From positions 1 to 33,792 of the forward strand of contig CAIYYX010000163.1 of assembly GCA_903930535.1 (NCBI GenBank): a stretch of DNA of 33,792 bases, given 5' to 3'. A program made the position numbers and the translations under genes. Position 1 is the first letter of the stretch, and every line of letters begins with the position of its first letter. The notes under the pieces are model-generated. The model saw only the letters and a list, made by a program, of their open reading frames with translations. It did not search any database and was not told where the DNA came from. Shown here in pieces: positions 31,818 through 33,792 of the stretch. Origin of the DNA: an uncultured Sterolibacterium sp. (GTDB lineage Bacteria; Pseudomonadota; Gammaproteobacteria; Burkholderiales; Rhodocyclaceae).

Positions 31818-33792
31818 TTACTGCGGGGCTTGTTCCGCGACAGGGGCAGCTTCTGCATTGAGTCCCTTCATCGACAGGCGCACGCGGCCCTTGTCGTCGG
31901 TCTCTATGACCTTGACCTTCACGACCTGGCCTTCCTTGAGGTAGTCGGCCACGGCATTGACACGCTCGTTGGCAATCTGCGAGATGTGCAGCAGGCCATC
32001 CTTGCCGGGCAGCAGGCTGACGATGGCGCCGAAGTCCAGCAGTCGCAGCACCGTACCCTCGTAGACGCGACCGACCTCGACTTCCGCGGTGATGTCCTCG
32101 ATGCGCTTCTTGGCCGCCTGGGCTGCTTCCGAGCTGACCGAAGAGATGGTGATGGTGCCGTCATCCTCGATGTCGATCACGGCGCCGGTTTCCTCGGTCA
32201 GAGCGCGTATGACTGCGCCGCCCTTGCCGATCACGTCACGAATTTTCTCGGGATTGATTTTCATGGTGATCATGCGCGGCGCGAAGGTCGACACCTCCTC
32301 GCGGTGACCGGTCATCGAGCCTTGCATCAGGCCGAGGATGTGCAGACGCGCCTCCTTGGCCTGGGCCAGCGCCACCTGCATGATTTCCTTGGTGATGCCC
32401 TGGATCTTGATGTCCATCTGCAAGGCTGTGATGCCGTTGTCGGTGCCGGCCACCTTGAAGTCCATATCACCCAAGTGGTCTTCGTCGCCGAGGATGTCGG
32501 TCAGCACCGCGAAACGGTTGCCTTCCTTGATCAGGCCCATGGCAATGCCGGCCACATGCGCCTTCAGGGGCACGCCTGCGTCCATCAGGGCGAGGGAGCC
32601 GCCGCAGACCGAGGCCATCGAGCTGGAGCCGTTTGACTCGGTGATCTCGGAGACCAGACGGATGCTGTAGCCGAACTCCTCGGGCGTGGGCAGGACGGCG
32701 AGCAGTGCGCGCTTGGCCAGGCGGCCGTGGCCGACCTCGCGGCGCTTGGGCGTGCCGACGCGGCCGGTCTCGCCGGTGGCGAAGGGAGGCATGTTGTAAT
32801 GCAGCAGGAAGCGCTCGCGATACTCGCCCTGCAGCGCGTCGATGATCTGCTCGTCGCGGCCGGTGCCCAGCGTGGCCACCACCAGCGCCTGCGTCTCGCC
32901 GCGGGTAAACAGCGCCGAGCCGTGCGTCCTGGGCAGCACGCCGTGGCGGATGGCGATGGGACGGACGGTGCGGGTGTCGCGGCCGTCGATGCGCGGCTCG
33001 CCGTTCAGGATCTGGTTACGGACGATCTTGGCTTCGAGGTCGAACAGGCGATCCTTGACGACGTTGGCGTCGGCGGCATTCTCGCCTTCGCACAAGGTTG
33101 CGATCACCTTGCTGGTGATTGCCCGGGTCTTTTCGGTGCGCGCCTGCTTGCTGGTAATGAGATAGGCCTCGCGCAGTTCGGCTTCGGCAATGGCTGCGAC
33201 CTTGGCGATCAGAGCTTCGTCCTTGGGTGCAGCCTTCCAGTCCCATTCCGGCTTGCCGGCGACTTCCACCAATTCATTGATCGCCTTGATCGCGGCCTGC
33301 ATCTGCTCGTGGCCGAAAACCACGGCGCCCAGCATCACTTCCTCGGACAACTGGTTGGCTTCGGATTCGACCATCAACACGGCGGCGGCGGTACCGGCGA
33401 CGACCAGGTTCAACTGGCTGTCCTTCAACGTCGACATCGCCGGGCAGAGCACATACTGGCCGCCGATGTAGCCGACGCGGGCGGCGCCTATCGGGCCGTC
33501 GAAGGGGATGCCGGAAATGGCCAATGCCGCGGATGCGCCGATCAGCGCCGGAATATCGGGATCGACTTCAGGATTGGAGGACAAGACGTGAATGATGACC
33601 TGGACTTCGTTCAGGAAGCCCTCGGGAAACAGCGGGCGGATAGGCCGGTCAATCAGGCGCGAGGTCAGCGTCTCCTTCTCGGAGGGGCGGCCTTCGCGCT
33701 TGAAGAAGCCGCCGGGAATGCGACCCGCGGCATAGGTTTTCTCGACGTAATCGACGGTCAGGGGAAAGAAATCCTGGCCGGGCTTGGCGGAA
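31818..33792 (-). CDS. pnp: Polyribonucleotide nucleotidyltransferase (PNPase), 5' end outside the window
   Basis: 657 residues are visible and the frame is open through the right edge; about 40 N-terminal residues are missing. The visible start [27 protein letters not shown] is the first RNase PH domain. The second RNase PH domain holds [18 protein letters not shown], with the two catalytic Asp residues. A KH domain follows ([20 protein letters not shown]), then an S1 domain ([29 protein letters not shown]). It degrades RNA 3' to 5' using phosphate and takes part in mRNA turnover. It is core genome and shows no damage. Confidence 0.97.
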   Translation of the reverse strand, partial: SAKPGQDFFPLTVDYVEKTYAAGRIPGGFFKREGRPSEKETLTSRLIDRPIRPLFPEGFLNEVQVIIHVLSSNPEVDPDIPALIGASAALAISGIPFDGPIGAARVGYIGGQYVLCPAMSTLKDSQLNLVVAGTAAAVLMVESEANQLSEEVMLGAVVFGHEQMQAAIKAINELVEVAGKPEWDWKAAPKDEALIAKVAAIAEAELREAYLITSKQARTEKTRAITSKVIATLCEGENAADANVVKDRLFDLEAKIVRNQILNGEPRIDGRDTRTVRPIAIRHGVLPRTHGSALFTRGETQALVVATLGTGRDEQIIDALQGEYRERFLLHYNMPPFATGETGRVGTPKRREVGHGRLAKRALLAVLPTPEEFGYSIRLVSEITESNGSSSMASVCGGSLALMDAGVPLKAHVAGIAMGLIKEGNRFAVLTDILGDEDHLGDMDFKVAGTDNGITALQMDIKIQGITKEIMQVALAQAKEARLHILGLMQGSMTGHREEVSTFAPRMITMKINPEKIRDVIGKGGAVIRALTEETGAVIDIEDDGTITISSVSSEAAQAAKKRIEDITAEVEVGRVYEGTVLRLLDFGAIVSLLPGKDGLLHISQIANERVNAVADYLKEGQVVKVKVIETDDKGRVRLSMKGLNAEAAPVAEQAPQ

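Overview
The window looks like a betaproteobacterial chromosome segment. Supporting signs are a tRNA-Pro/Arg/His operon, a DksA that aligns closely with the enterobacterial protein, a polynucleotide phosphorylase gene, and a GC-rich Burkholderiales/Rhodocyclales-like coding style. All assignments are read from sequence and remembered family motifs; no database search was possible.

Region 1 (about 1-5080) is accessory DNA, visibly less GC-rich than the rest. At the left edge, on the minus strand, is an exported protein whose C-terminus is an SVGC tetrapeptide array. It is encoded by a 12-bp tandem repeat that runs off the window. Upstream of it on the same strand is a TlpA/ResA-type exported thioredoxin. 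Next come two gene remnants (the tail of a DNA/RNA non-specific endonuclease and a possible integrase tail), a DUF433/DUF5615 toxin-antitoxin pair, and a tyrosine recombinase missing its N-terminus. The recombinase is joined directly to a sensor histidine kinase missing its ATPase domain, which marks a rearrangement breakpoint.

Region 2 (5084-6370) holds a dienelactone hydrolase-family gene, two back-to-back terminator hairpins, and the tRNA-Pro(TGG)-Arg(TCT)-His(GTG) operon with its own promoter, all genes on the minus strand.

Region 3 (6574-30759) is a catabolic island of about 24 kb. A rightward operon encodes a creatinase/M24-like protein, a PEP-synthase-like phosphotransferase without the PEP-binding barrel, two D-2-hydroxyacid dehydrogenases, an FAH-family hydrolase, a complete branched-chain-amino-acid (LIV) type ABC importer, a PuuE-like polysaccharide deacetylase homologue and a TetR regulator. 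A leftward operon converges on it and encodes a CocE/NonD hydrolase, a second complete LIV-type importer with a Tat-like signal on its binding protein, a metal-dependent amidohydrolase and a 3-hydroxyisobutyrate-dehydrogenase-like enzyme. Divergent from that is a short rightward operon with a second 3-hydroxyisobutyrate-dehydrogenase-like enzyme and a two-subunit molybdenum hydroxylase ([2Fe-2S] plus Mo subunit). The enzyme set (hydroxylation, amide/ring hydrolysis, C-C or C-O hydrolysis, hydroxyacid oxidation) would suit import and breakdown of an amide-containing or N-heterocyclic compound. The substrate cannot be named from sequence.

Region 4 (30756-33792) is core genome: a small HAD-family protein, dksA with its promoter, a bidirectional terminator, and pnp running off the right edge.

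Two families of short palindromic intergenic repeats are scattered through regions 3 and 4.
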